Source of the DNA: Firmicutes bacterium UBA995
Lineage (GTDB): Bacteria; Bacillota; Sulfobacillia; UBA995
DNA length: 6,226 bases
Assembly: GCA_002291985.1 (NCBI GenBank)
Contig: DBBB01000040.1
Location: 361-6,586 of the forward strand
Direction: 5' to 3'
Below are positions 1 through 5,802 of this stretch, one piece after another (positions within the stretch are counted from its first letter, which is position 1; every line of letters starts with the position of its first letter). A program made the position numbers and the translations under genes. Below the pieces are notes generated by a model. The model saw only the letters and a program-made list of their open reading frames with translations. It was not told where the DNA came from and made no database searches.

Positions 1-2
1 GA

Positions 3-251
3 TATAGACTCACACTCAGGCTATCGGCCGTCAAAGAACTCGAGGACCTCCCCCGCAGGGACCTTGCCCGTGAGATAAGCCGCATCGAAGTCCTCGCCGA
101 TAGCCCGCATCCGCCAGGCTGCGAGAAGCTACCCGGTCAGGAACGCTATCGAGTTCGCCAGGGGGACTACCGTATCCTATACGAGGTAGATGACTCCCGA
201 CAGATCGTTACGGTCGTCAAGATAGGTCATCGTCGTGAAGTATACCGATAG
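3..251 (+). CDS. RelE/ParE-family toxin, 5'-truncated by the window edge
   Basis: The open frame from base 3 to the TAG at 249-251 encodes 82 residues that read like a nearly complete RelE/ParE-superfamily toxin. It begins YRLTLRLSAVKELEDLP, the usual first strand plus first helix. It continues with a kinked segment rich in Pro and Gly (SPHPPGCEKLPG), the core motif YRVRQGDYRILYEV, and the C-terminal IGHRREVYR. Family members are about 85-90 residues long, so only the start codon and one or two residues should be missing upstream. RelE-type members cut mRNA on the ribosome and ParE-type members inhibit gyrase; this short basic form with the GDYRILYE and GHRREVYR signatures is closer to RelE, but the target cannot be proven here. 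The cognate antitoxin would be expected just upstream, outside the window. The stop codon touches an IS3-type end at 252. Confidence 0.9.
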   Translation, partial: YRLTLRLSAVKELEDLPRRDLAREISRIEVLADSPHPPGCEKLPGQERYRVRQGDYRILYEVDDSRQIVTVVKIGHRREVYR

Positions 252-344
252 TGGAGCCCCGATTTGATGGACACCCGAGACATGGTAGTGTAGGGACGGG
301 AGGTGTTCAGATGACAGGAACTAAATCGCCTTACCCTCCTCAGC
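252..344 (+). mobile_element. IS3-family insertion sequence, truncated left end with start of orfA
   Basis: Right after the toxin stop, the sequence starts with TG and contains GATTTGATGGACACC (261-275), typical of the terminal inverted repeat of many IS3-family elements. A strong Shine-Dalgarno site, GGGAGGTG (298-305), lies five bases before the ATG at 311. The frame opens MTGTKSPYPPQ, matching the usual opening of IS3-type OrfA proteins (MTGTK-x-PYPPEF). The match stops after about eleven codons. The following residues lack the helix-turn-helix expected of OrfA, and no OrfB or right end follows. This is therefore a remnant in which only the element tip, the leader and the first orfA codons survive. 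The 344 boundary is approximate. Family assignment is from remembered motif similarity. Confidence 0.6.
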
Positions 345-562
345 GGCGAGTCCATGCGCCGGCAACCCGAACCAGCCCCAGGCACTCAGTGACCACGAGG
401 AAGGACTCGGCAACCATGGGGAGAATATGTCGACGGGAACCGGAAGGCACGGCTAGGGGCCGCCGTGTTCCCTTGATGTATGGACGTGCGACCTTATGCA
501 GGATGTCGCACGCTCACGTTGGCCAGCACTATGCCAGCGTCGCTGCGCTCCGACTTACTGGC
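345..562. other. Non-coding stretch between mobile-element remnants
   Basis: No gene is supported here. A frame stays open on the + strand through to about 580, but its product is a low-information string rich in Arg, Pro, Thr and Ser. It matches no motif I recognise and merely continues from the broken IS3 orfA. A second open frame from 496 is of the same kind. No tRNA, hairpin terminator or CRISPR-like repeat was seen. The segment is best read as degraded mobile-element DNA. Confidence 0.5.
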
Positions 563-626
563 TGGCCAGTTCCGGAATGAGTGGCCGGTTGGCAGCGGAG
601 TCGGTGGCGGGTTTACCCGGAATACG
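563..626 (+). repeat. Three degenerate tandem repeats, IS21-like terminal repeat remnant
   Basis: Three related units follow each other. They start TGGCCAGTT at 563, TGGCCGGTT at 582 and TGGCGGGTT at 605, and each is followed by a CGGA-containing half: CCGGAATGA, CGGAGTC and CCGGAATACG. Unit spacing is 19 and 23 bases. Repeats of the form TGGCC(A/G)GTT...CCGGAAT, in runs of about 20 bases, are characteristic of the multiple transposase-binding sites in the ends of IS21-family elements. No istA or istB coding sequence is present, so this would be a relic. The repeat structure is visible directly; the IS21 link is from memory of such ends. Confidence 0.4.
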
Positions 627-738
627 CATATTGTCGATCTGCGACCCAAAGGGTAGGTTTCGTCTTACAGGGCGTCGCGTTGGTCTTCTCCTTCCGGCCT
701 TAGTTACCATTTCGGTAAGTGCGTAGACAGGAGCCGAG
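627..738. other. Upstream region of the small RHH frame, no gene
   Basis: This 112-base stretch lies between the tandem repeats and the RHH-like frame. It contains a Shine-Dalgarno-like AGGAG at 729-733, five bases before an ATG at 739. No convincing sigma-70 promoter is visible: the best match, TTGTCG (631) with TAGGTT (654) 17 bases apart, is weak. If the downstream genes have a promoter outside the RHH frame, it should lie here. Confidence 0.3.
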
Positions 739-962
739 ATGCCCGAGAATTGAACCGTGGGTTCGAGCGGCGACTGAAGGTACGGGCGGCCCTCAAGAGG
801 GTCACAATGCGTCAGTACTGTTTGGCGGCAATTGAAAAGCAGCTCGCCGAAGATGAAGAATACCAGGTGATGACGGACCCGAGAAGTAGCATCCTAGGGG
901 AGTACAACACTAAACCGTGTAATGCGAGGGGTCAGCGTGACCGAGATCATCTCTTCCATTGA
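739..962 (+). pseudogene. Ribbon-helix-helix antitoxin/repressor-like small protein, probably frameshifted
   Basis: A good ribosome site (AGGAG, 729-733) precedes an ATG at 739, but that frame reads M-P-E-N-stop. The neighbouring frame, open from a TTG at 750 to the TGA at 960-962, encodes FERRLKVRAALKRVTMRQYC followed by LAAIEKQLAEDEE. This is the two-helix core of RHH (Arc/CopG/FitA-like) proteins, where RRLKVRAA forms helix A and TMRQYCLAAIEKQLAE helix B. One extra T between AAT and TGA would join the frames as M-P-E-N-L-N-R-G, so a single-base loss (or a sequencing error) is likely. The TTG itself is 16 bases from the SD, too far for a good start. Little of the DNA-binding beta strand is visible ahead of helix A, so the N-terminus may also be shortened. 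The tail from about residue 40 looks non-conserved and overlaps the start of herA. Such proteins normally bind operator DNA as dimers and repress toxin-antitoxin operons. Whether it ever controlled the downstream genes is inference. Confidence 0.5.
926..931 (+). promoter_or_regulatory. Ribosome binding site that favours the GTG start of herA
   Basis: GAGGGG ends five bases before the GTG at 937. The alternative in-frame ATG at 922 has no purine-rich sequence upstream (it is preceded by TAAACCGTGTA), and this site would lie inside its coding sequence. The site therefore argues for the GTG start. Confidence 0.5.
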
Positions 963-3063
963 GGCAGACAGAGAGCAAAGGACGAAACAGCGCACCGGCG
1001 AGTTCTTGGACCCCCTTATCCAAGAGGATAACTATGTGGGTGAGGTCATCTTGCTCTCGTATGACGAGGCCCTCATCCAAGTCCATGATCATCATCGCCA
1101 AAGGGTGGGAGGTATCCCGAGTCAGGCGTTCCTCATAGCCACTCGGAAGCGTCCTGGAGATGGCAAAGACTGGAATGACGAGGACGCCTCGTTGGTTCTT
1201 CTGCGAGTAGTTGGTCCTGCTCCCCTCCCATATGATTCCGAGACTCTGAAGATTCGTGTGGATGCCGCCCAGCGCTCAACAGAACCAGATAAATATTGGG
1301 ATGTGGGGGACCTTGACTTGCATACGAGGAACCTCCTTTCGTATGCGGGTCTCAAGTGTCGAGTGCTGGGCACTTTTTACGCTGATGAACAATCCAACGG
1401 GACCCTCGTTCGCCGCTTCGGGTCTGACATTTCCAACTACTACGCGGCATACGCGCTCAAGGTTTATAAGCCAAAAGGTCAAGCGCTTTCGATCATCGCA
1501 AACTACCGAGACCCTGATCGGCTTGCAGACCATCCGTTATGTTCCGCCCAAGTGCAGATCGGTCGCGTTCGATATGCCTCCGTAGACCGACGCGGTCGGG
1601 TGGCTGACGGCGTCCGGGTCAGTCTTGCGCCTGCCGATCTCTTGCGGCAGAAGACCGCGCTGTTCGGTATGACGCGCACCGGCAAGTCGAATACAACGAA
1701 GATCATCGCAAAGTCGGTGTTTGAACTCCGGTACCAGGATGAGACGACAGGGCGAATTGGCCAGCTCATCTTCGACTACAATGGCGAGTACGCAAACGAG
1801 AACGTTCAGGACCACGGCGCCATCAAGAGTGTCTGGCGCCTCCATGAGAGTGGAAGGCAGGAGGACGTGGTTACCTACGGTGTTGCGCCGCACCCGGATG
1901 ACCTTGGCAGGCGACTCATGAAAGAGAACCTCTTTGCAGAGGGAACCCTGGCGGTCGGCAAGCAAATCATCGACAAGGCGATTCGGGACAGGAGCCCACC
2001 GCGCTACGTGGAGGCCTTCATCAGCGCATCCCTGGAAACTCCCTCCCCAGAAGACGGCGACCGTGGCGAGCAGGTCCGCTACCGCCGCCGAGTGCTAGCG
2101 TATCGCGCCCTCCTTGCAGAATGTGGGTTCCCGTTCCCGCAGACGCCGCGGCCCGATGGCAGAGGGCTCTTTGGTCAAGAGTTCCTCACTGCAATGCGGA
2201 ACAGCGCCCACGGCAAGGCTGAAGAGTTCAGCGCTGCCGCGGGCATCCTAGAGCAGCTCAACCGAGGCGACAACCTGAGCTGGTTTCAGGTTGCGCACGC
2301 CATGAAGTCCTTGAACGAGTTCATCAGCGAGAGGGACACGGGGTACGTTGGATTCAACACCGACTATATGAACCGCCCCGACGGTTCCGGTCGCCCATGG
2401 GCTGACGAGGACCTCCGGGGAATCCTGGGCATGTTCGGGTACCGAGGAGCCCGAGCTTTGGTGCGGCGCGTGTATGACCGCCACACCATCTCTGTGGAGG
2501 AGGACTACGCTGACCTGATTCTCCAGGACCTCCATGCAGGACGGCTCGTCATGGTAGACCAGTCCCTCGGAGACCCCGAACTCAACCAAATTGTCGCAGA
2601 CCGGGTGATGGAGAGAATTCACCGAGCCCAACAGCGGATATTCTCCGAGGGCAAGGCTCCTCCCGAGATCCTCGTCTACGTCGAAGAGGCCCACAACCTG
2701 CTCCCGAGCGGCAAGGACTTCGATCCAGATGATCCTCGTAGCCTCTGGCCAAAGGTGGCGAAGGAGGGAGCCAAACTCCGCATTGGGCTGGTGTACGCCA
2801 CCCAAGAGGTGTCGAGCATCCATGAAAGCATCCTCAAGAATACCGCTAACTGGTTCATTGGCCACCTGAACAACACGGATGAAACCCGGAGGCTGGTCAA
2901 GTTCTACGACTTTGCGGACTTCCAGCCCTCGATCTTGCGGGCTCAGGACCCAGGGTTCATTCGTGTAAAGACTCTCTCCAACCTGTACATCGTCCCTACT
3001 CAGGTCGACCGCTTTTCAGTCGGCCGAGCGCAAGGGGAAGCAGAGCGTGCCGTACGAGGGTGA
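937..3063 (+). CDS. herA: HerA-family DNA-translocating ATPase (FtsK-HerA superfamily)
   Basis: The gene encodes 708 residues from GTG 937, or 713 if the ATG at 922 is used. HerA proteins form hexameric rings that pump double-stranded DNA using ATP and work with the NurA nuclease. Residues about 30-72 (YVGEVILLSYDEALIQV...VGGIPSQAFLI) look like the N-terminal HAS-barrel. Walker A is GMTRTGKS at 244-251 (Lys250). The family-typical acidic patch FDYNGEY is at 279-285. Walker B is ILVYVEEAH at 578-586 with tandem Glu583-Glu584, followed by a sensor-like Gln623 in VYATQEV and candidate arginine-finger residues Arg651/Arg652 in NNTDETRRL. All ATPase motifs look intact. About 330 residues separate Walker A from Walker B, more than the roughly 200 I recall for archaeal HerA, which implies an added, probably helical, insertion around residues 340-540. 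The 3' end overlaps the nuclease gene by 17 bases, pointing to coupled translation. Cytosolic: no signal peptide or membrane segment is seen. Assignment to HerA is firm; a role in defence rather than repair is inferred from context. Confidence 0.9.
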   Translation: MTEIISSIEADREQRTKQRTGEFLDPLIQEDNYVGEVILLSYDEALIQVHDHHRQRVGGIPSQAFLIATRKRPGDGKDWNDEDASLVLLRVVGPAPLPYDSETLKIRVDAAQRSTEPDKYWDVGDLDLHTRNLLSYAGLKCRVLGTFYADEQSNGTLVRRFGSDISNYYAAYALKVYKPKGQALSIIANYRDPDRLADHPLCSAQVQIGRVRYASVDRRGRVADGVRVSLAPADLLRQKTALFGMTRTGKSNTTKIIAKSVFELRYQDETTGRIGQLIFDYNGEYANENVQDHGAIKSVWRLHESGRQEDVVTYGVAPHPDDLGRRLMKENLFAEGTLAVGKQIIDKAIRDRSPPRYVEAFISASLETPSPEDGDRGEQVRYRRRVLAYRALLAECGFPFPQTPRPDGRGLFGQEFLTAMRNSAHGKAEEFSAAAGILEQLNRGDNLSWFQVAHAMKSLNEFISERDTGYVGFNTDYMNRPDGSGRPWADEDLRGILGMFGYRGARALVRRVYDRHTISVEEDYADLILQDLHAGRLVMVDQSLGDPELNQIVADRVMERIHRAQQRIFSEGKAPPEILVYVEEAHNLLPSGKDFDPDDPRSLWPKVAKEGAKLRIGLVYATQEVSSIHESILKNTANWFIGHLNNTDETRRLVKFYDFADFQPSILRAQDPGFIRVKTLSNLYIVPTQVDRFSVGRAQGEAERAVRG
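3033..3038 (+). promoter_or_regulatory. Ribosome binding site for the GTG start of nurA
   Basis: AGGGGA within AAGGGGAAG lies inside the herA coding end, eight bases before the GTG at 3047. It supports that start and the 17-base overlap with herA, an arrangement typical of translational coupling. Confidence 0.55.
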
Positions 3064-4408
3064 AGTGGCCCGTCATATCGCCGTTTCGCGGATCGCGGAA
3101 AGCGAGCGGGTGAAGAGCTTTCTCAAGCGGTGCTTGGTAACGCTCCCCGGCGATGAGCGGCCTAGCTCCTCAGGCGCTGTGCCCGAGAAAGCGCCTGACC
3201 CGGAGCACTTGCCCCGTTTCGTAGTCGCCGTAGATGGCAGCAACGTTCCCATTCCCGTTCGAAACGGCTATCCGGGCGCCGAGATTGGCTTCATATCAGT
3301 TGCCCTCGTCCTGCTCGACCTGCAGCGGATCGCCGGGCTGTCGCGCCAGCGATTCCCCAACCCCAGCGACGTGGTGAAGACCACCACCACGGATGCCGGC
3401 GAGTTTGTCCTTCCAGGGAACAACGTGCAGCTCACGGACGGGCTCGGTCCCGCCCAGTCATTCCGCTGGCAACTGCACAATGTGCTGACAGAGATTCGAG
3501 CGGCGGCTGACGGCGAATCTCTGCTCGATACCTATCACGCGCTTCTGGCGTACAAGAGCCACGACCGCACCGAACGCTGCCCCTATGAGGACTGCGCCAA
3601 ACCCGATGGCAGCTTGGAGCGTGGGACTGGGGCGTATCGATGCCCATGTCGGCTCGGCCGGCCGCTCTATTCGACGGACGCCCTTCGCATCCACGAGGCG
3701 TTTTCGCCGACCAGGTCCAGTGGAGAAGCGTACGGGGAAACTATGCAGGTGGTCGAGCGCCTGATCCTGGTAAACTTCCTGCGCACCATCGAACAGAAGG
3801 ACTGGCTGGACAGTCTGGGGCGAATCGCTTTTATGTTTGATGGCCCCCTTGCCGTGTTCGGCCATCCGGCCTGGCTCAAGGACGCGATACAGCGAGAGCT
3901 AACGCGAATTAACGACCGCGTCAGGACCGTGACGGGACGGGACTTGCTCATCGTGGGCGTTGAAAAGACCGGCGAGTTCATGGAGCATTTCCTCAGACTG
4001 GATATGACGCCCCAGGATTCTCCGGGAAACGTGGAGCCAGGGACGCTCTTCCGTCTTACGGACCAGTACATTAAGCGCCACATCATCCTTTCCAAGAGCG
4101 ACCGTCCGTACGGATTCCAAACATACTTTGGGCGAAAGTTCCTCTACAAGACGCGCTCGGGCGCGCGCATCGTTGGAATGACGCCCTTCTTCAACGACTA
4201 TCACTCGGACACGACCACAGCGCACGTAGACCAATTTCCCCGCCTTTCCGATGCGCTAGCCCTGCTCGACTCCGTGGTGTCGTCTCGGTACCCAGATGCC
4301 GTGGTTCCCATCGTTGAGGCCAACTCCCAGGCCGCGATCGCTCGCGGCGTCGGGATTCGCGTGCTGGAACGACTTGTGCGGGAACTCCTCGCGAATGACA
4401 ACCGCTGA
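3047..4408 (+). CDS. nurA: NurA-family nuclease with a four-cysteine putative zinc site
   Basis: The gene encodes 453 residues. NurA proteins are RNase H-fold, metal-dependent nucleases that dock on the HerA hexamer and digest DNA as it is pumped. The N-terminal core strand reads FVVAVDGSNVPIP, with Asp63 as the likely first metal ligand; the family signature is a hydrophobic strand ending in DGS. A second conserved stretch, IAFMFDGPLAVFG, contains Asp265, followed by LLIVGVEKTGEF. The C-terminal segment RYPDAVVPIVEANSQAAI resembles the closing NurA motif, but the His usually found there is not obvious. An insertion carries Cys178-x4-Cys183 and Cys199-x-Cys201 (RCPYEDC and YRCPC), suggesting a zinc ribbon, then LYSTDALRIHEAF. 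It is longer than the roughly 340 residues of archaeal NurA. It overlaps herA upstream and the methyltransferase gene downstream by 14 bases, so the three products are probably made together. Nuclease identity is well supported; cleavage polarity and substrate cannot be read from the sequence. Confidence 0.85.
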   Translation: MPYEGEVARHIAVSRIAESERVKSFLKRCLVTLPGDERPSSSGAVPEKAPDPEHLPRFVVAVDGSNVPIPVRNGYPGAEIGFISVALVLLDLQRIAGLSRQRFPNPSDVVKTTTTDAGEFVLPGNNVQLTDGLGPAQSFRWQLHNVLTEIRAAADGESLLDTYHALLAYKSHDRTERCPYEDCAKPDGSLERGTGAYRCPCRLGRPLYSTDALRIHEAFSPTRSSGEAYGETMQVVERLILVNFLRTIEQKDWLDSLGRIAFMFDGPLAVFGHPAWLKDAIQRELTRINDRVRTVTGRDLLIVGVEKTGEFMEHFLRLDMTPQDSPGNVEPGTLFRLTDQYIKRHIILSKSDRPYGFQTYFGRKFLYKTRSGARIVGMTPFFNDYHSDTTTAHVDQFPRLSDALALLDSVVSSRYPDAVVPIVEANSQAAIARGVGIRVLERLVRELLANDNR

Positions 4409-5561
4409 GGCAGCTCCTGCCACCACACGCCCCCGCAATGCTGCCCGATGGATTCCCTTCGGCACGTACTACGGCATGTTTCCCGTGGACTTTGCGCTGG
4501 TAACCGTTAGCCGGTATAGCGAGCCCGGAGACACGGTTTTGGACCCTTTCGCGGGCCGAGGGACTGCGGTCGCCGCCGCGGCTGCGCTTGGTCGAGATGG
4601 GGTCGGAATCGAGATCAACCCTGTCGCCTGGCTGTATGCCCGTGTGAAGCTCGCTCCTGCTCCGAAAGATCTCGTCATCAATCGGCTGAAAGAGGTCGCG
4701 GCCCTGGCTCCTCAGTACACCAAGGCGATGGAGAAGCTACCAACGTTCTACCGATGGTGCTTTGCTCCGGACGTGAGGCGGTTCCTCCTAGCGGTGCGCG
4801 AGAACCTGAACTGGCGCGAGAACTATGTGGATTCGACGCTGGCTGCTTTCGTGTTGCTCTACCTCCACGGAAAGTACGGACAGGCCCTATCCAACCAGAT
4901 GCGCCAGCAGAAATCTATGGCGCCGGACTACTCTGTGCGCTGGTGGCAAGAGCGGAACTTGCGTCCATCCAAGATCGATATCGTCCCGTTTCTCACCCAA
5001 AGGATTCGATGGCGGTATGCATGGGGCGAACTGTCTGCTGGTAGAAGCAGCGCCATCCTGGGCGACGCGGTGGAAGAGATCCCAAGAATGGAGCACGAAC
5101 CGACCCCGCGCTTCCGGCTCCTGTTAACTTCACCTCCGTACCATGGCATCACCAACTACTACTATGACCATTGGCTGCGGTACTGGGTACTCGGAGGTCC
5201 AGAACGTCCCAAGATATCCGGGGAACGCTGGCGGCAAGAGAGTCGTCAGGACGATCGAGAGCGGTATAAGAGACTCCTTCAGTCGGTGTTCAAGGCAGCC
5301 GCTAAGGTGATGCTTCCAGACGCGACCATTTATGTGCGGACGGATGCGCGCGACTTCACTAGGAGAGTAACCGAAGAAGCACTGCGAGCCGCCTTCCCTG
5401 GGAAACTACTTGAAGTGAGAGAGGCACCATACGGACAAGCAACTCAGACAGCGCTGTTTGGAGATACGGCACCTAAGCCAGGAGACGTCGACCTTATTCT
5501 TAGCTGTACAGCGTCATCTTCGAGCGTAACGCCCTCGTCATGGAGGTCTATAGACCCATAG
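4395..5561 (+). CDS. Amino-type DNA methyltransferase (N6-adenine or N4-cytosine), TSPPY motif
   Basis: The chosen ATG gives 388 residues. An in-frame ATG at 4296 would add 33 residues lying inside nurA, with no SAM-binding motif and a composition (PWFPSLRPTPRPR) that is simply nurA read in another frame. The protein transfers a methyl group from S-adenosylmethionine to an exocyclic amino group in DNA. In order: a motif X-like FGTYYGMFP (22-30); motif I LDPFAGRGT (around Asp50) for SAM binding; motif II GVGIEINP (Glu73); a mostly helical stretch of about 150 residues rich in aromatic and basic residues (a possible target-recognition region); the catalytic motif IV TSPPY at 245-249; and a C-terminal part with YVRTDARDF and GDVDLILS. 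The order X-I-recognition-IV resembles alpha-class enzymes, while SPPY is commoner in N4-cytosine and beta-class enzymes, so the base modified is uncertain. It overlaps nurA by 14 bases as the last gene of the set. In this context it probably marks self DNA (inference). Confidence 0.88.
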   Translation: MTTAEAAPATTRPRNAARWIPFGTYYGMFPVDFALVTVSRYSEPGDTVLDPFAGRGTAVAAAAALGRDGVGIEINPVAWLYARVKLAPAPKDLVINRLKEVAALAPQYTKAMEKLPTFYRWCFAPDVRRFLLAVRENLNWRENYVDSTLAAFVLLYLHGKYGQALSNQMRQQKSMAPDYSVRWWQERNLRPSKIDIVPFLTQRIRWRYAWGELSAGRSSAILGDAVEEIPRMEHEPTPRFRLLLTSPPYHGITNYYYDHWLRYWVLGGPERPKISGERWRQESRQDDRERYKRLLQSVFKAAAKVMLPDATIYVRTDARDFTRRVTEEALRAAFPGKLLEVREAPYGQATQTALFGDTAPKPGDVDLILSCTASSSSVTPSSWRSIDP

Positions 5562-5740
5562 TGGTTGGTGTAGCGTTCGAGTGGGAGGCCATAGTTTCCT
5601 GCGGACCACCAGCAGTTAGCACGGAGGTGTCATTCTGCCTGAGGGCAGTCCCTGGTGTTGACTATAGCCCGCGAGGGTTAATACTACAGCGCCCCATCGC
5701 GGCAACGCAAGAGGCTACTAACAGCGCCGCAAGGTGATGT
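5562..5740. other. Intergenic region after the methyltransferase, no gene seen
   Basis: No coding sequence is supported. A short + strand frame (5540-5737) has no recognisable motif and overlaps the methyltransferase end. The segment holds a weak hairpin, CTGCC-TGAG-GGCAG (5635-5648), not followed by a T run, so it is not a convincing intrinsic terminator. It also holds an imperfect short direct repeat, CTACAGCGCC at 5684 and CTAACAGCGCC at 5717. Transcription of the operon probably ends here or at the nested inverted repeats just downstream. Confidence 0.35.
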
Positions 5741-5802
5741 GAGCCGCCCGGGCAAGGAGTGAAATGGCCGAGTCGCCCCTGAGACTCACACGATGGCGGC
5801 TC
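5741..5802. repeat. Nested inverted repeats (possible IS terminus or structured terminator)
   Basis: GAGCCGCC at 5741-5748 is the exact reverse complement of GGCGGCTC at 5795-5802. Inside lies a second pair, GAGTC (5770-5774) and GACTC (5783-5787), with an 8-base loop. A transcript from either strand could fold into a stem carrying an inner hairpin. No poly-T tract follows on the + strand. The position between the methyltransferase end and a - strand transposase remnant fits either an insertion-sequence end or a bidirectional terminator; neither can be decided by eye. Confidence 0.4.

Noticed and set aside
742..753. 12-base exact repeat CCCGAGAATTGA, also found at 5901-5912, on both sides of the cassette
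   Set aside because: About one such 12-mer match is expected by chance in a window of this size, and the flanks do not extend the match. It is not good evidence for attachment sites or a target duplication.
832..861. Sigma-70-like promoter TTGAAA ... AAGAAT with an 18-base spacer, upstream of herA
   Set aside because: The -35 box is a fair match but the -10 box is weak and lacks the leading T. It sits in the codons of the RHH helix, so chance similarity is likely. It is not strong enough to list as a feature.
2248..2865. 205-codon open frame on the - strand inside herA
   Set aside because: It is a shadow of the high-GC herA coding sequence, with no recognisable domain; the + strand frame holds the Walker B and neighbouring motifs there.
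4296..4394. Earlier in-frame ATG giving a 421-residue methyltransferase
   Set aside because: The extra 33 residues lie wholly inside nurA and lack methyltransferase motifs. The ATG at 4395 fits the compact overlap style of the operon.
5540..5737. Short + strand frame starting in the methyltransferase end
   Set aside because: No motif and no clear ribosome site; it overlaps the methyltransferase C-terminus out of frame and looks like chance.
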